From: a bacterium
Lineage (GTDB): Bacteria > Zhuqueibacterota > Zhuqueibacteria > Zhuqueibacterales > Zhuqueibacteraceae
Direction of reading: 5' to 3'
DNA length: 64,000 nt
Assembly (NCBI GenBank): GCA_023150945.1
Contig: JAKLJX010000028.1
Span: forward strand, 24,458 to 88,457
The position numbers and the translations under genes were made by a program. The notes under the pieces are model-generated. The model was not told where the DNA came from and searched no databases. It saw nothing but the letters and a program-made list of their open reading frames with translations. Shown in pieces: positions 1 through 9,488 of this stretch; position 1 is the stretch's first letter, and every line of letters begins with the position of its first letter.

Positions 1-1277
1 TGTTGCAGCGTCTTCGCGATCATGGCCTTTTCCATTTCTTCGAGCGTCATGCTGCCGACCGCGGGCAGACTTTCCTTTTCAGCGGCAGCCGGCTGCATCT
101 CCAGGGCGGAGCGGAAGTCGGCGGCCGCGATTATGTCCGGGCCGTGCATCAACACCGTGCGCTCGATGACCTGGCGCAACTGCCGCACGTTGCCGGGCCA
201 GGGCTGCGCGGTCAGCCATGCTTCTGCGTCCGCGCTCAGGCGCAACTGCGGCCGGCGGTAGACTTTGCCGAGCGCCTCCAGGAAATGATGCGCCAGCAGC
301 GCGATGTCGCCCGGCCGTTCGCGCAGCGGCGGCACATGCACGGCGATCAGATTCAAGCGGTACAGCAAATCTTCGCGGAACTCGCCGCGGCTCACCATTT
401 CGGCGAGGTTGCGGTTGGTGGCGGAGATGACGCGCACCTCGACGCGGCGGCTGTGGCTGGAGCCCAGCGGCTCGAAGGTGCGATCCTGCAGCACGCGCAG
501 CAGCTTGACTTGCGCGCTCGGCTCGAGGTCGCCGATTTCATCGAGAAAGATCGTGCCGCCATCGGCCAGCTCGAAGCGACCTTTGCGGTCGTAGCGCGCA
601 TCGGTGAACGCGCCCTTGACGTGGCCGAACATCTCACTTTCAAACAACGCCGGCGAGATGCCGCCCAAATTCACCTTGACGAACGGCCCCTGGGCGCGGC
701 TGCTGTTGCGGTGCAGCGCTTCGGCGAGCAACTCCTTGCCGGTGCCGCTTTCGCCGGTGAGCAGCACGGCGGCCTCGGTGGCGCTCACCCGGCCGATGAT
801 TTCCAGCACGCGCAGGAAATTCGGCGCGCGGCCGATGAGGCCGCTGAAGTCATAGCGCGCCTCCAACTCTTCCCGCGCGAGCGTGCCGCCGCCGGCGCCG
901 GCCGCGGACAGTGCCAGCGCGGTTTTCACCGACTGCAGAAGCTGTTCGTTCGACCAGGGCTTGGTGATGAAATCGGAAGCGCCGGCTTGCATGCCCCGCA
1001 CTGCCAGGCCGATCGAGCCCCACGCCGTGATCAGAATCACCGGCACCTGCGGCTGGCGCTGCTTGAGCGCGCGCAGCAAAGCCAGGCCTTCTTCGCCGCT
1101 GGTGCTGCGGGAGAAATTCATGTCCTGCAAGATGAGATCGAATTTCTCCTGCGCGATTTTCTGCAGCGCCTCGGCGGGCGCCGCCGCGGTGTGCGAGGCA
1201 AAGCCGGCCTGCTTGAGCAGCAAAGCCAGCGAAGCCGCGACGGAGAAATCATCGTCGATGATGAGAATCATGGGCAT
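1..1277 (-). CDS. Sigma-54-dependent response regulator (NtrC family), 3' end outside the window
   Basis: A two-component response regulator that activates sigma-54 promoters; about 425 residues are visible and the C-terminal DNA-binding domain lies beyond the left edge. Receiver domain at residues 1-120: acidic pair in ILIIDDD, phospho-acceptor Asp in ILQDMN, Lys in TKPW. AAA+ domain from about residue 145: Walker A GESGTGKE, the sigma-54 contact loop reading GAFTDA instead of GAFTGA, Walker B FLDEIGDL, and the R-rich PPLRERPGDI region. The chosen start reads MPMILIIDDD; a second ATG two codons later is equally possible. No histidine kinase is visible beside it. It lies downstream of terC on the same strand, about 190 bases away. 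Its target genes cannot be inferred. Confidence 0.9.
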   Translation of the reverse strand, partial: MPMILIIDDDFSVAASLALLLKQAGFASHTAAAPAEALQKIAQEKFDLILQDMNFSRSTSGEEGLALLRALKQRQPQVPVILITAWGSIGLAVRGMQAGASDFITKPWSNEQLLQSVKTALALSAAGAGGGTLAREELEARYDFSGLIGRAPNFLRVLEIIGRVSATEAAVLLTGESGTGKELLAEALHRNSSRAQGPFVKVNLGGISPALFESEMFGHVKGAFTDARYDRKGRFELADGGTIFLDEIGDLEPSAQVKLLRVLQDRTFEPLGSSHSRRVEVRVISATNRNLAEMVSRGEFREDLLYRLNLIAVHVPPLRERPGDIALLAHHFLEALGKVYRRPQLRLSADAEAWLTAQPWPGNVRQLRQVIERTVLMHGPDIIAAADFRSALEMQPAAAEKESLPAVGSMTLEEMEKAMIAKTLQ

Positions 1278-1463
1278 GTGGGATTGCTCGCGGTGCGTGG
1301 CAGGAATCGCCTGCTTGCCTCCCGGCGGTTCCTGGACCAGTATTCGTCCGAAGAGGTTTCACGCTCGGCCTGGCCGAGGTTTCCAAACTTCGGTGGGCGT
1401 GGAAATCCTGCCTGGATCGCACCGGCAAGCTACAGATTTTCGCGGGAAGATGCAACGCCGGCG

Positions 1464-2570
1464 TCACAGCGACGGCGGGGTGGAGGAGGGCTGGGCGAGC
1501 GCTTTCTCCGGCAATTGCTGCTCGACCCTGCCCGCTGGCGCGGGTTTCGGCATTTGGTATTTGCCGTTCACCGCGGCGTTGGGCTGCGCGGGAGTGATTG
1601 CCCCTCCCGCCTGGCCGGCGGCCGGTTGGGCGGCGGCGCGCCGGGCTGCGACCGCGGGGCGGCGGCGCCACAGCGAAGCCGCGATGGAAATGGCGAGCGT
1701 GAGGCCGATCACGCTGAGCGAAACCCATTCCGGCAGTTTCACCACGTCCGCCATCAGCATTTTCACTGCGACGAACAACAGAATGAAAATGATGCCGGGT
1801 TTGAGATATTCGAAATGCCGCGCCATGCCGGCCAGCACGAAATACAGCGCGCGCAGGCCCATGATCGCGAAGATGTTGGAGGAAAACACCAGGAAGGGAT
1901 CGGTGGTGATGGCAAAGATGGCTGGAATCGAATCCAGGGCAAAGATCAAATCCGAGCTTTCGATCACCAGCAAGACGAGCAGCATGGGCGTGGCGTGCAG
2001 CACCCCGTTTTCGCGCACGACGAAGCGGTCGCCGGAGTAAGTGGTGGTGACGTGCATGAAGCGCCGTAGCAGCCGGATGAGGTTGTTGTTACTGGGATCA
2101 AAAGTCTCGCCGTCGAGAAAGATCATTTTGATGACGGTGTAGAGCAGCAGGCCGCCGAAGACGTACATCATCCAGTCGAAGTGATGAATCAACGCCGTGC
2201 CGGTGGCGATGAGCAGGCCGCGCATGATGATGGCGCCCAAAATGCCCCATTTCAAAATCCGCGGCTGATGCTCCGGCTTGACGTTGAAATAGGCAAAGAT
2301 CATGATGAACACGAAAAGGTTGTCGGTGCTGAGCGATTTCTCCACCAGATAGCCGGTGAGAAACTCCGCGGCCGGTTTGGGGCCGAGGAAGAAACCGATG
2401 CCCACATTGAACAGCAGCGCCGATGCGATCCAGATGATCGACCAGATCGTCGCTTCTTTCATCGAGGGGGCGTGTGATTTGCGATTGACGATACCGAGGT
2501 CGATGAGCAGCATGACGATGACGGCCACGCTGAAGAGTCCCCACATGAAGATTTCGGAATGTGGTGCCAT
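1464..2570 (-). CDS. TerC-family integral membrane protein
   Basis: Polytopic inner-membrane protein of 368 residues. TerC/Alx relatives are linked to tellurite resistance and to manganese or other metal efflux; the substrate here is unknown. The two family signatures are present: STDNLFVFIMIFAYF near residue 80, and IESSDLIFALDSIPAIFA near residue 205, whose acidic residues lie within membrane helices. About eight or nine hydrophobic segments span residues 5-300. The last 65 residues are an Ala/Pro/Gln-rich tail not usual for the family and probably disordered. The gene stands alone, upstream of the response regulator. The start MAPHSEIF has only a weak Shine-Dalgarno sequence. Confidence 0.9.
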   Translation of the reverse strand: MAPHSEIFMWGLFSVAVIVMLLIDLGIVNRKSHAPSMKEATIWSIIWIASALLFNVGIGFFLGPKPAAEFLTGYLVEKSLSTDNLFVFIMIFAYFNVKPEHQPRILKWGILGAIIMRGLLIATGTALIHHFDWMMYVFGGLLLYTVIKMIFLDGETFDPSNNNLIRLLRRFMHVTTTYSGDRFVVRENGVLHATPMLLVLLVIESSDLIFALDSIPAIFAITTDPFLVFSSNIFAIMGLRALYFVLAGMARHFEYLKPGIIFILLFVAVKMLMADVVKLPEWVSLSVIGLTLAISIAASLWRRRPAVAARRAAAQPAAGQAGGAITPAQPNAAVNGKYQMPKPAPAGRVEQQLPEKALAQPSSTPPSL

Positions 2571-3002
2571 GATACTTCACTTCGGTGAGAATACTGCCTC
2601 CGGTTTCCGCCGATTTCGGGCAGACCGCCGGCCCAATGCTTTCCAAAACTGTACCAGCAAACGCAGCGGCTGCGGTTCCTGGTGCAAGCGGGTGGAAATG
2701 ATCGAATTGCCTTCGCGAAGTAGCAGCCGGGCGGGAGGGGAGAGATTAGGTGATTTTATCAATATTGGGATGCGCTGCCTGGATTTGTTTCATTATTGAA
2801 CACTACACGAGACCGCGGGCCCACAGCGCAAATCCAACTTGAGAGTTCAGCCAGACTCTCAAGCTGGATCGACGCGGGCTTTAGACAACCATTTTGTGTC
2901 GGTTCATCGCAACAAAGCAACCGCCCGGGCGCGCGCACAAGCCGAACAAAACGCTCACTTGCTCCTGACGAAGCGCCCGAGCGGGGCGTTTGGGGACGGA
3001 CT
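2571..3002. other. Intergenic region between pgk 3' end and terC
   Basis: 432 bases with no supported gene. Just after the pgk stop there is a short GC-rich inverted repeat (about 2970-2985, arms CGCCC/GGGCG) that could end pgk transcription, but the T tract is poor, so a terminator is only a weak suggestion. The remainder presumably carries the terC promoter; no clear promoter motif was seen. Confidence 0.35.
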
Positions 3003-4217
3003 CTATTTCGTCGGCGCCTTGGTCAGCGCCACCACGCCGGGCAGGTCCTTGCCACCGAGGAATTCCAGGGAAGCGCCGCCGCCGGTGGAGACGTGGGAGA
3101 TTTTGTCGGTCAGCCCGGATTTGGCGAGCGCGGCCACGGAATCGCCGCCGCCCACCACGCTGAAAGCGCCCTTGCTCGTGGCCTCCGCCACGGCCTGCGC
3201 AACGCCCATGGTACCGGCCGCGAACGCGGCTTTCTCGAACACGCCCATTGGGCCGTTCCACAGGATGGTCTTGGCCTGCAAGATCAGCGCGCGGTAGCGT
3301 TCCAGCGTTTTCGGGCCGATATCGCCCGCCAGTTTGCCGGCGGGAATATCGACCGCGTCGAGCGGCGTGGCCTCGGCACCTTCCAGGTTGCCGGCGATGA
3401 TATGATCGTTGGGCAGTTCCACGCGCAGCGGTTTGCGCGGATTGTGATACTCCGCCACCCGCAACACGTTCTTGGCCACCGCGAGCTTATCCTCTTCCAG
3501 GAGGGAATTGCCGATTTCATGGCCCTGTGCTTTGAGGAAGGTATAGGCCATGCCGCCGCCGATGAGCAGATGCGAAACTTTGGTGATGATGGTGTGAATG
3601 ACTTCGATTTTGTCCGAAACTTTGGCGCCGCCCAGAATCGCGACGTAGGGCTTGGGCGGATCGCCCAGCATCCTGCCGAGGGCGCTGATTTCGGCTTTCA
3701 TCAAGTAGCCGGCCACCGCGGTGTTTTTGAGGATTTTCGCGATGCCCTCGGTGGAGGCATGCGCGCGGTGGGCGGAACCGAAGGCGTCATTGACGTAGAC
3801 CTCGCCCAGCGCCGTGAGTTGCTTGGCAAAGGCGGGATCGTTTTTCTCTTCCTCGGGATGGAAGCGGACGTTTTCCAGCATCAAAACGTCGCCCGGCTTC
3901 ATTGCCTCCACCATCTTTTCCACGTCGCTGCCGACGCAATCCGGCGCCATTTCCACATTCTTGCCGAGAAGCTGGGTGAGACGGTTGGCCGCGGGCATGA
4001 GGGAGTATTTCGGGTCAGGCCCGCCCTTGGGCCGTCCGAGATGTGACATCAGAATTACTTTGGCGCTGGCTTGCAACAGCTTTTGAATGGTGGGGAGGGA
4101 GGCGCGAATGCGCGTGTCGTCGGTGACCACACCTTTTTCCAGGGGCACATTGAAATCAACCCGCACCAAAACCCGCTTTTCCTTCAGATCAATATCATCA
4201 ATCGTCAACTTATCCAT
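3003..4217 (-). CDS. pgk: Phosphoglycerate kinase
   Basis: Cytoplasmic glycolytic enzyme, 404 residues, the normal bacterial length; transfers phosphate between 1,3-bisphosphoglycerate and ADP. Family motifs run in order: VRVDFNVPL near the N terminus, SHLGRPKG, MLENVRFHPEEEKNDP, LGGAKVSDKIEVI, ILWNGPMGVFE, VGGGDSVAAL and STGGGASLEFLGGK at the C terminus (substrate and nucleotide loops). An ATG three codons upstream (4226) is possible, but the AAGG Shine-Dalgarno sits about nine bases before the ATG at 4217, so MDKLTIDD is preferred. It is a single gene here, not linked to gap or tpiA. Confidence 0.97.
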   Translation of the reverse strand: MDKLTIDDIDLKEKRVLVRVDFNVPLEKGVVTDDTRIRASLPTIQKLLQASAKVILMSHLGRPKGGPDPKYSLMPAANRLTQLLGKNVEMAPDCVGSDVEKMVEAMKPGDVLMLENVRFHPEEEKNDPAFAKQLTALGEVYVNDAFGSAHRAHASTEGIAKILKNTAVAGYLMKAEISALGRMLGDPPKPYVAILGGAKVSDKIEVIHTIITKVSHLLIGGGMAYTFLKAQGHEIGNSLLEEDKLAVAKNVLRVAEYHNPRKPLRVELPNDHIIAGNLEGAEATPLDAVDIPAGKLAGDIGPKTLERYRALILQAKTILWNGPMGVFEKAAFAAGTMGVAQAVAEATSKGAFSVVGGGDSVAALAKSGLTDKISHVSTGGGASLEFLGGKDLPGVVALTKAPTK

Positions 4218-4688
4218 AGAAATCATCCTTCTGCATAATGGGAATCCATGACTGCAATCTGCGCGTTCGCGCTGTTACGCCCGCCGGGCCACGTCGGCGG
4301 CTTCGGGACTGGCAACAAAGCATGAAAAATAGGCTTTTTGGCCTGAATGTCAAGCCATTCTTCGCCGGCGCGCCAGCGTCATTTCAGTTGGAAATTACCC
4401 GTCCGGCAGCGGCCGGCAAGCCGGCCGGGCGAAAATTGTATAAACACAATGTTCCGCCAGAATCGCGGACGCTTGAGAAAATGTTCCTGCAACGGCCTGG
4501 CCGTTGCATAGGAATCCTCAGCGTTTTCGCCGACCCCGGAAAGGCGTGCAATCTCGGCCCAGCCGAGGCCGGAACTTTCTCGGCCAGACCCGAAATAAAT
4601 CCGGAAAGGGAGTCGGGGCACTTGCCTCGCTCGCCAGAAATCTTATATTCTCATTTCACACAACGAACTCGACCATGGTTGAATCCCC
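4218..4688. promoter_or_regulatory. Divergent intergenic region pgk / ClC channel
   Basis: 471 bases between two divergent genes, so it must hold both promoters. Visible structure: a perfect 7-base inverted repeat, GGCCGGC and GCCGGCC separated by AA (4411-4426), followed by an AT-rich stretch (about 4431-4452) containing ATTGT-N6-ACAAT. Either could be an operator or promoter element. No coding potential is supported. Confidence 0.35.
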
Positions 4689-6812
4689 TTGCCTCTCACT
4701 GTCCTATTCTCCCGTCGCCGTCAGGTCCGCCGCTTCTTGCAGCGTCTCCCCGTGCTCGGGCAACTCCGCTTGCAACGGCTGGTGCACCGCCTGAAATTGC
4801 CGGAATACACGCTCTTTGCGTTGGCCGCGGTAGTGACCGGTGGCTTGGCGGGCCTCACGGCGGTGGGTTTTCACAACGCGATTGAATTCTTCCGCGAGCT
4901 GTTCTTCAGCCGCAGCCGGGAAGTCATCGGCTTTCTCGGCAGTCTGCAAATCATCCTGCTGCCGGCGATCGGCATGTTGCTGCAGGCCGGCATGATCATG
5001 CTCTGGCCCAACCTGGCGGCGCGCAAAGGCGTGCTGGAGGTGATCAAGGCTGTCACCGCGTCGGGGTACTATATTCCGCTGCGCGTCACGCTGTTTCATT
5101 TGATTGCGCCGGCGATTTGCATGGGCTCGGGCGGCACCGTCGGTCCGGAGGGTCCGGCCGCGCAGATCGGCGCGGGTGTGGCTTCGCGCTTCGGCCGCGC
5201 CTTGCGGCTTTCCGACGTGCGGCGCCGCATTTTTACGGCTGCCGGCGCGGGTGCCGCGATTGCCGCGGTGTTCAACACTCCACTCGGCGGCGTGTTCTTC
5301 GCGCTCGAAATCGTCCTGCTCAACGACTTCCAAACCGGCACCTTCAGCGCCCTGCTGCTGGCTTCGGTCGCCGCCAGCGCGGTGTCGCGAACCTTGTTGG
5401 GCAACGAACCGGCGTTTGCGATCACGGATATCGCCATCGGCCCGGTTTGGCATCTCGCGCTGTACACACTGCTCGGCCTGTGCGCCGGCGTGCTGGCCGT
5501 GCTGTTCTTGCGCTATTCCGATTGGCTGCACAGCCGGCTGCGGCCGCATCTCAAAGGCTGGCGCCAGACCGCGATCATGACGGCCGCCGGATTGCTGGTG
5601 GGCATCGCCGGGTTCTTCCTTCTCGATTTGCTGGGCATCGGCTATGACGGCATCAACCGCGTGCTGCGCGGTGAAACCGTCTGGCAGGTGGCGCTCGCGC
5701 TGTTGGTATTGAAATTCCTTCTGGTGCCGCTGATGCTGGAATCCGGCGGCTTCGGCGGCGTGTTCGCGCCCTCGCTGTTTCTGGGCGCCATGCTGGGGCT
5801 GCTGTTTGCCACCGGTTGCAACCTGCTTGCGCCCGCTTTCGGTCTCCGGGTCGAAGTCGACGCCTTCGTGTTGGTGGGGATGGGCGCGATGTTGGCCGCC
5901 ATCAACAGCATCCCGCTGGCGGCGATTCTGATTCTGTTCGAGATGACCAATGATTACAGCTTTATCCTGCCTTTGATCGTGGGCGTGGTGGCCAGCTCGA
6001 CGATCGTGCATCTCGCGTGGAAGGACAATATCTACGCCCGCAAGCTGCGCAAGGCAGGCTACCGGCTGCAGTCGCCGCGCGCTGCGGACTTGCTGCAGGG
6101 CCTGACCGTGCGCGATCTCATGCGCCGTGAAAAGGTGGACATTTTGGAGGAAGATGCGCCGTTGCCGCAGGTCATCCGGTTTTGCGCCAACAGTCCGCGC
6201 GCGAGTTTTTATCTCAAGAACAAGCGGGGTGAATTGACCGGCACCATTACCATGAACGAGCTGCGGCAGATCATCACCGAGTATGAGAGCCTCAAACAGA
6301 GCCGTTTGATCGCCCGCGATATTGCGCTGCCGGGCGTGGTTACGGTGGCGGAGAATGATGAGCTTGATTACGTTTTGCGGCTGTTCGGCAGCCATCCACT
6401 GGAGGAGTTTCCAGTGGTGGCCCTTCACAATCCGCGCGAAATTCGCGGCAGCCTGCAGCGCCGTGACGTGATCAATGCCTTCAACAAGGCAAGCCTGCAG
6501 CAGAATCTCACCGCCGGTCTGGCGGGCAGCTTGCGCACGCTCGCAACCGTCAAGCACGTCAGCGTGGCCAAAGGTTATTCTCTGGTGGAAAAGATTGCGC
6601 CCGCCGCGTTTGTGGGCAAATCACTCGAGGAGCTGAGAGTACGCAGCCGTTTCGGCGTGGAGGTGATTTTGATCAAACCCGGCCGCGATCCGTTGCAACT
6701 GGAGGAAGACGGTGCCGCCCTCATGCCCACGGCCGGCTACCGGATTCGCGCAGGGGACGCGCTGGTGCTGTTCGGAGAGGATGAGAACATCGCGGCCCTG
6801 GAGCAGATGTGA
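4689..6812 (+). CDS. ClC-family chloride channel/transporter with CBS and RCK_C domains
   Basis: Inner-membrane ClC protein of about 707 residues that moves chloride or exchanges it for protons. The selectivity sequences are present: GSGG at about 146-149, GPEGP at 152-156 with the gating Glu at 154, and GGFGGVFAPSLFLG at 353-366. The membrane core ends near residue 450. Residues about 475-595 form a CBS pair (LTVRDLMRREKVDI, then IARDIALPGVVTV), and the last 90 residues resemble a TrkA_C/RCK_C ligand-binding domain (FGVEVILIKPGRD, IRAGDALVLFGEDENI). A stop lies just upstream at 4680-4682, and the first usable codon is a TTG at 4689; no ATG is available until near residue 95, so the exact start is uncertain. 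Confidence 0.92.
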   Translation: MPLTVLFSRRRQVRRFLQRLPVLGQLRLQRLVHRLKLPEYTLFALAAVVTGGLAGLTAVGFHNAIEFFRELFFSRSREVIGFLGSLQIILLPAIGMLLQAGMIMLWPNLAARKGVLEVIKAVTASGYYIPLRVTLFHLIAPAICMGSGGTVGPEGPAAQIGAGVASRFGRALRLSDVRRRIFTAAGAGAAIAAVFNTPLGGVFFALEIVLLNDFQTGTFSALLLASVAASAVSRTLLGNEPAFAITDIAIGPVWHLALYTLLGLCAGVLAVLFLRYSDWLHSRLRPHLKGWRQTAIMTAAGLLVGIAGFFLLDLLGIGYDGINRVLRGETVWQVALALLVLKFLLVPLMLESGGFGGVFAPSLFLGAMLGLLFATGCNLLAPAFGLRVEVDAFVLVGMGAMLAAINSIPLAAILILFEMTNDYSFILPLIVGVVASSTIVHLAWKDNIYARKLRKAGYRLQSPRAADLLQGLTVRDLMRREKVDILEEDAPLPQVIRFCANSPRASFYLKNKRGELTGTITMNELRQIITEYESLKQSRLIARDIALPGVVTVAENDELDYVLRLFGSHPLEEFPVVALHNPREIRGSLQRRDVINAFNKASLQQNLTAGLAGSLRTLATVKHVSVAKGYSLVEKIAPAAFVGKSLEELRVRSRFGVEVILIKPGRDPLQLEEDGAALMPTAGYRIRAGDALVLFGEDENIAALEQM

Positions 6813-7066
6813 GAGAAGTCGCGAGGACGAGAACGGGGCTTGGGGGAAAGGAGGTGGCCGCCGTTTTTGATGACGGCAGCGAGGTGGCAACGCCGGCGAT
6901 TTCCTGCTGATGATCAAAGCAAGAGGTGAGGGCGGAATGGACTTGGGAAACGGTGAGCCGGGACCGGGTCGCGAGGATCTCATCGACTGCCATCCCCATT
7001 TGATAATCGCCTGCCATCGTGCGAATTGAGAATTTGATCCCCTCACAGATCGGCGCACCGCCGGCG

Positions 7067-7546
7067 TCATTTTTCCTCAGCACTCAGCCGGCCGGCGATT
7101 TCATACGCCGCGATGCCGAAGGCCACGGCCACATTGAGCGAATGTTTCCGGCCACGCATCGGCAACGCAATGACGCCGTCGCATTGCGCCAGGATTGCGG
7201 GACTGATGCCGTCGAATTCATGGCCGACGATCAACGCCAGCGGAAAGCGGTAGACGCAGGCGCGATAATCCCTGCTGGTGGCCGTGCTTTCCAGCGCCAG
7301 CAGCGCGTAGCCGGCGCGTTTCAGCGCGGCCAGTGCCTCCTGCGTCGTTGGGAAATACTCCCACGGCACGCTTTCCTCCGCGCCCAATGCCGCTTTGCGA
7401 ATCTCGGCGCGCGGCGGGGTGGCGGTCATGCCGCAGAGATAGAGCTTGCGCACGCCGGCGCCATCGGCGGTGCGGAAAATGGCGCCGACATTGTGCAGGC
7501 TGCGAATGTTGTCGAGCACAGCGACGAATTCAGGCAAGGGGTTCAT
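7067..7546 (-). CDS. SpoU/TrmH-family RNA 2'-O-methyltransferase
   Basis: Small SPOUT methyltransferase, 159 residues, predicted to transfer a methyl group from S-adenosylmethionine to a ribose 2'-OH in tRNA or rRNA; the target is not predictable. The three SpoU motifs are visible: NIRSLHNVGAIFRTADG at 13-29, ALIVGHEFDGIS around 108-119, and IALPMRGRKHSLNVAVAF near 126-143, the last two forming the trefoil knot and AdoMet site. It lacks the N-terminal substrate-binding domain of RlmB-type enzymes and so is a minimal form. It converges with the ClC gene, separated by 254 bases, and stands alone. Confidence 0.9.
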   Translation of the reverse strand: MNPLPEFVAVLDNIRSLHNVGAIFRTADGAGVRKLYLCGMTATPPRAEIRKAALGAEESVPWEYFPTTQEALAALKRAGYALLALESTATSRDYRACVYRFPLALIVGHEFDGISPAILAQCDGVIALPMRGRKHSLNVAVAFGIAAYEIAGRLSAEEK

Positions 7547-8292
7547 GGCGCAGGTTTTTGCATCAATTTACTGCGGTACATTCGGACTCGTTGCCCACGA
7601 AATACGCAAAAAGCACGAAAGGCTTGTCGGAGTCTTTCGGGTGCTCAAACTCTCTCCCAAAACCGTCCAATGATCCTGGTGCACTGTTGCCTTGATTTCC
7701 AGGAGTACTTTTTTGACGTGTTATCCTGGCAGGGTTCTATGATTTACCCGGCATCATGCCTGCAACTTCACAAGCTCCCTACCGGATGACAGGCACAAGC
7801 TGATAACCTCTTCAAACACAGAATTGAATTCTGAAAGATAATTGCCAACGAAGAGGACGCGAAGGCAGGAAGAAACAGAAGTCATGCCATCAAGCTTTTC
7901 TTGGTGACTTTGTGCCTTCGTGGTGTCCCAGATTCATCGAGTTCATTGAGGGCTTTAGATTGCAGCTTGATTAGAATCTGGTGTAGATCCTTCACGATAA
8001 CAGTGCACCCAAGCCCCGCTCAGGACTCCGGCACGATCATCCTGCAACGCATATCCCTGCCGCCGGTCTTCCGGCAAAAATCCTTTGACGATTTCCCGGT
8101 CGGTGTTCTATGCCGCGGCAAGATAGCATGACGCCACCTGCAGCGCAATGGAAATCATCACGGCTGCCCGCGTGGCCCGCTGGTGGAGGGGATTATCCGG
8201 CCCGCAGCAAAGCCCGCTTGACCTTTGCGCAATTTTTTTTTACCCTTCCGCAAATGGCTGCAGGAAGGTCACATAATTGAAGGTGGATGAAT
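7547..8292. other. Long intergenic region, TrmH-type gene / leucine dehydrogenase
   Basis: About 745 bases between divergent genes. No gene with convincing start, length or similarity was found on either strand. It contains degenerate CACGAA-type strings (near 7598-7620 and 7905-7925) of a kind also seen near 30756-30775, and a run of nine T at about 8230-8239. It presumably holds the promoters of both neighbours. Confidence 0.4.
8281..8286 (+). promoter_or_regulatory. Shine-Dalgarno deciding the leucine dehydrogenase start
   Basis: AGGTGG lies immediately against the first ATG (8287) but six bases from the second in-frame ATG (8293). Spacing therefore favours 8293 as the real start. Confidence 0.6.
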
Positions 8293-9402
8293 ATGCGACT
8301 GTTTGAAAGTATGAGCGAGTACAACCACGAAGAGGTTGTGTTTTGTCACGATCGTGACTCGGGATTGCGGGCCATCATTGCCATTCATGATACCACACTT
8401 GGACCTTCGCTGGGCGGCACGCGCATGTGGCCCTACAAGACCGAAGAAGAAGCGCTGCATGACGTTCTGCGGTTGTCGCGCGGCATGACGTATAAAGCCG
8501 CGGCCGCGGGTTTGAACTTGGGCGGCGGCAAGGCGGTGATCATCGGCGATCCCGCCACCGACAAGGATGAAATGCGATTCCGCGCCTTTGGCCGTTTCGT
8601 CGAAGGGCTGGCCGGCCGCTACATCACCGCCGAAGACGTCGGCACCGATGTGCACGACATGGAATGGGTGCGCATGGAAACGCAGTGGGTGACGGGCATT
8701 TCCGAAGCGCTGGGCGGCAGCGGCGATCCCTCGCCGGTGACTGCGCGCGGCGTGTATCACGGCATCAAGGCCGCTGCCGAAGAAGTGTTCGGCACATCTT
8801 CCTTGCGCGGCCGCAAAGTCGCGATTCAGGGCGCCGGCCACGTCGGCTATTTCCTCGCGGATTTTCTCACCAAAGAAGGCGCCAAAGTGTTCATTGCGGA
8901 CATCAAACCGGCGCGGGTGCAGCGCGCAGTCGACGAATTCAGCGCCACGGCCGTGGAAGCAGATAAAATCTACGACGTCGACGCGGACATCTTCGCGCCC
9001 TGCGCGCTCGGCGCGATTATCAACGACCAGACCATCCCGCGTTTCAAATTCCGCCTGATCGCCGGCGGCGCCAACAATCAGCTCGAAGACGAAAAGCGCC
9101 ACGGCAAGATTTTGATGGAGAAGAACATTCTCTACGCCCCGGACTATGTCATCAATGCCGGCGGCCTCATCAACGTCGCCAATGAGATCGAAGGCTACAA
9201 TCGCGAAAAGGCGCTCAAAGACGCCGAGGGCATCTACCACATTCTGCGCGAAATCTTTGCTATCGCCAAAAAGGAGCGAGTGCCCACCAACGTGGCCTCC
9301 GACCGGCTGGCGGAACGCCGCATCGACCAGGTCGGCAAGCTCAAACGCATGCACGTGATCAGGCCGCCGCGCCAATTCCGCAGCCAGCGCTACGCGTGGT
9401 GA
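8293..9402 (+). CDS. Leucine dehydrogenase (Glu/Leu/Phe/Val dehydrogenase family)
   Basis: NAD-dependent oxidative deamination of leucine and other branched-chain amino acids to 2-oxo acids; cytoplasmic; about 369 residues, the usual size. N-terminal substrate domain: [13 protein letters not shown], and [15 protein letters not shown] with the catalytic Lys. Hinge Asp region: [14 protein letters not shown]-binding Rossmann fold: [17 protein letters not shown] followed by the acidic VFIADIKP, which suggests NAD rather than NADP. C-terminal signatures: IAGGANNQL and [14 protein letters not shown]. The motif set fits leucine or valine dehydrogenase better than hexameric glutamate dehydrogenase. 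The second ATG is chosen because of ribosome-binding-site spacing. It is followed 86 bases later by the DUF2851 gene on the same strand. Confidence 0.92.
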   Translation: MRLFESMSEYNHEEVVFCHDRDSGLRAIIAIHDTTLGPSLGGTRMWPYKTEEEALHDVLRLSRGMTYKAAAAGLNLGGGKAVIIGDPATDKDEMRFRAFGRFVEGLAGRYITAEDVGTDVHDMEWVRMETQWVTGISEALGGSGDPSPVTARGVYHGIKAAAEEVFGTSSLRGRKVAIQGAGHVGYFLADFLTKEGAKVFIADIKPARVQRAVDEFSATAVEADKIYDVDADIFAPCALGAIINDQTIPRFKFRLIAGGANNQLEDEKRHGKILMEKNILYAPDYVINAGGLINVANEIEGYNREKALKDAEGIYHILREIFAIAKKERVPTNVASDRLAERRIDQVGKLKRMHVIRPPRQFRSQRYAW

Positions 9403-9488
9403 AGCCGGACCGCGCGCGCCAGGCTGGCTGCGCTCCGCGACGCGTTGCGCGGTTGATTTGAAAAAAACGAACCAATGGAGGGGGTGCC

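Noticed and set aside
3..2069. Long open frame on the + strand opposite the response regulator and terC
   Set aside because: A high-GC shadow frame: the minus strand carries clear receiver, AAA+ and TerC motifs, and the + product has no recognisable domain and an odd Arg/His/Gln-rich composition.
4704..6557. 617-codon minus-strand frame opposite the ClC channel
   Set aside because: Shadow of the ClC gene; Gln/His/Arg-rich and without motifs.
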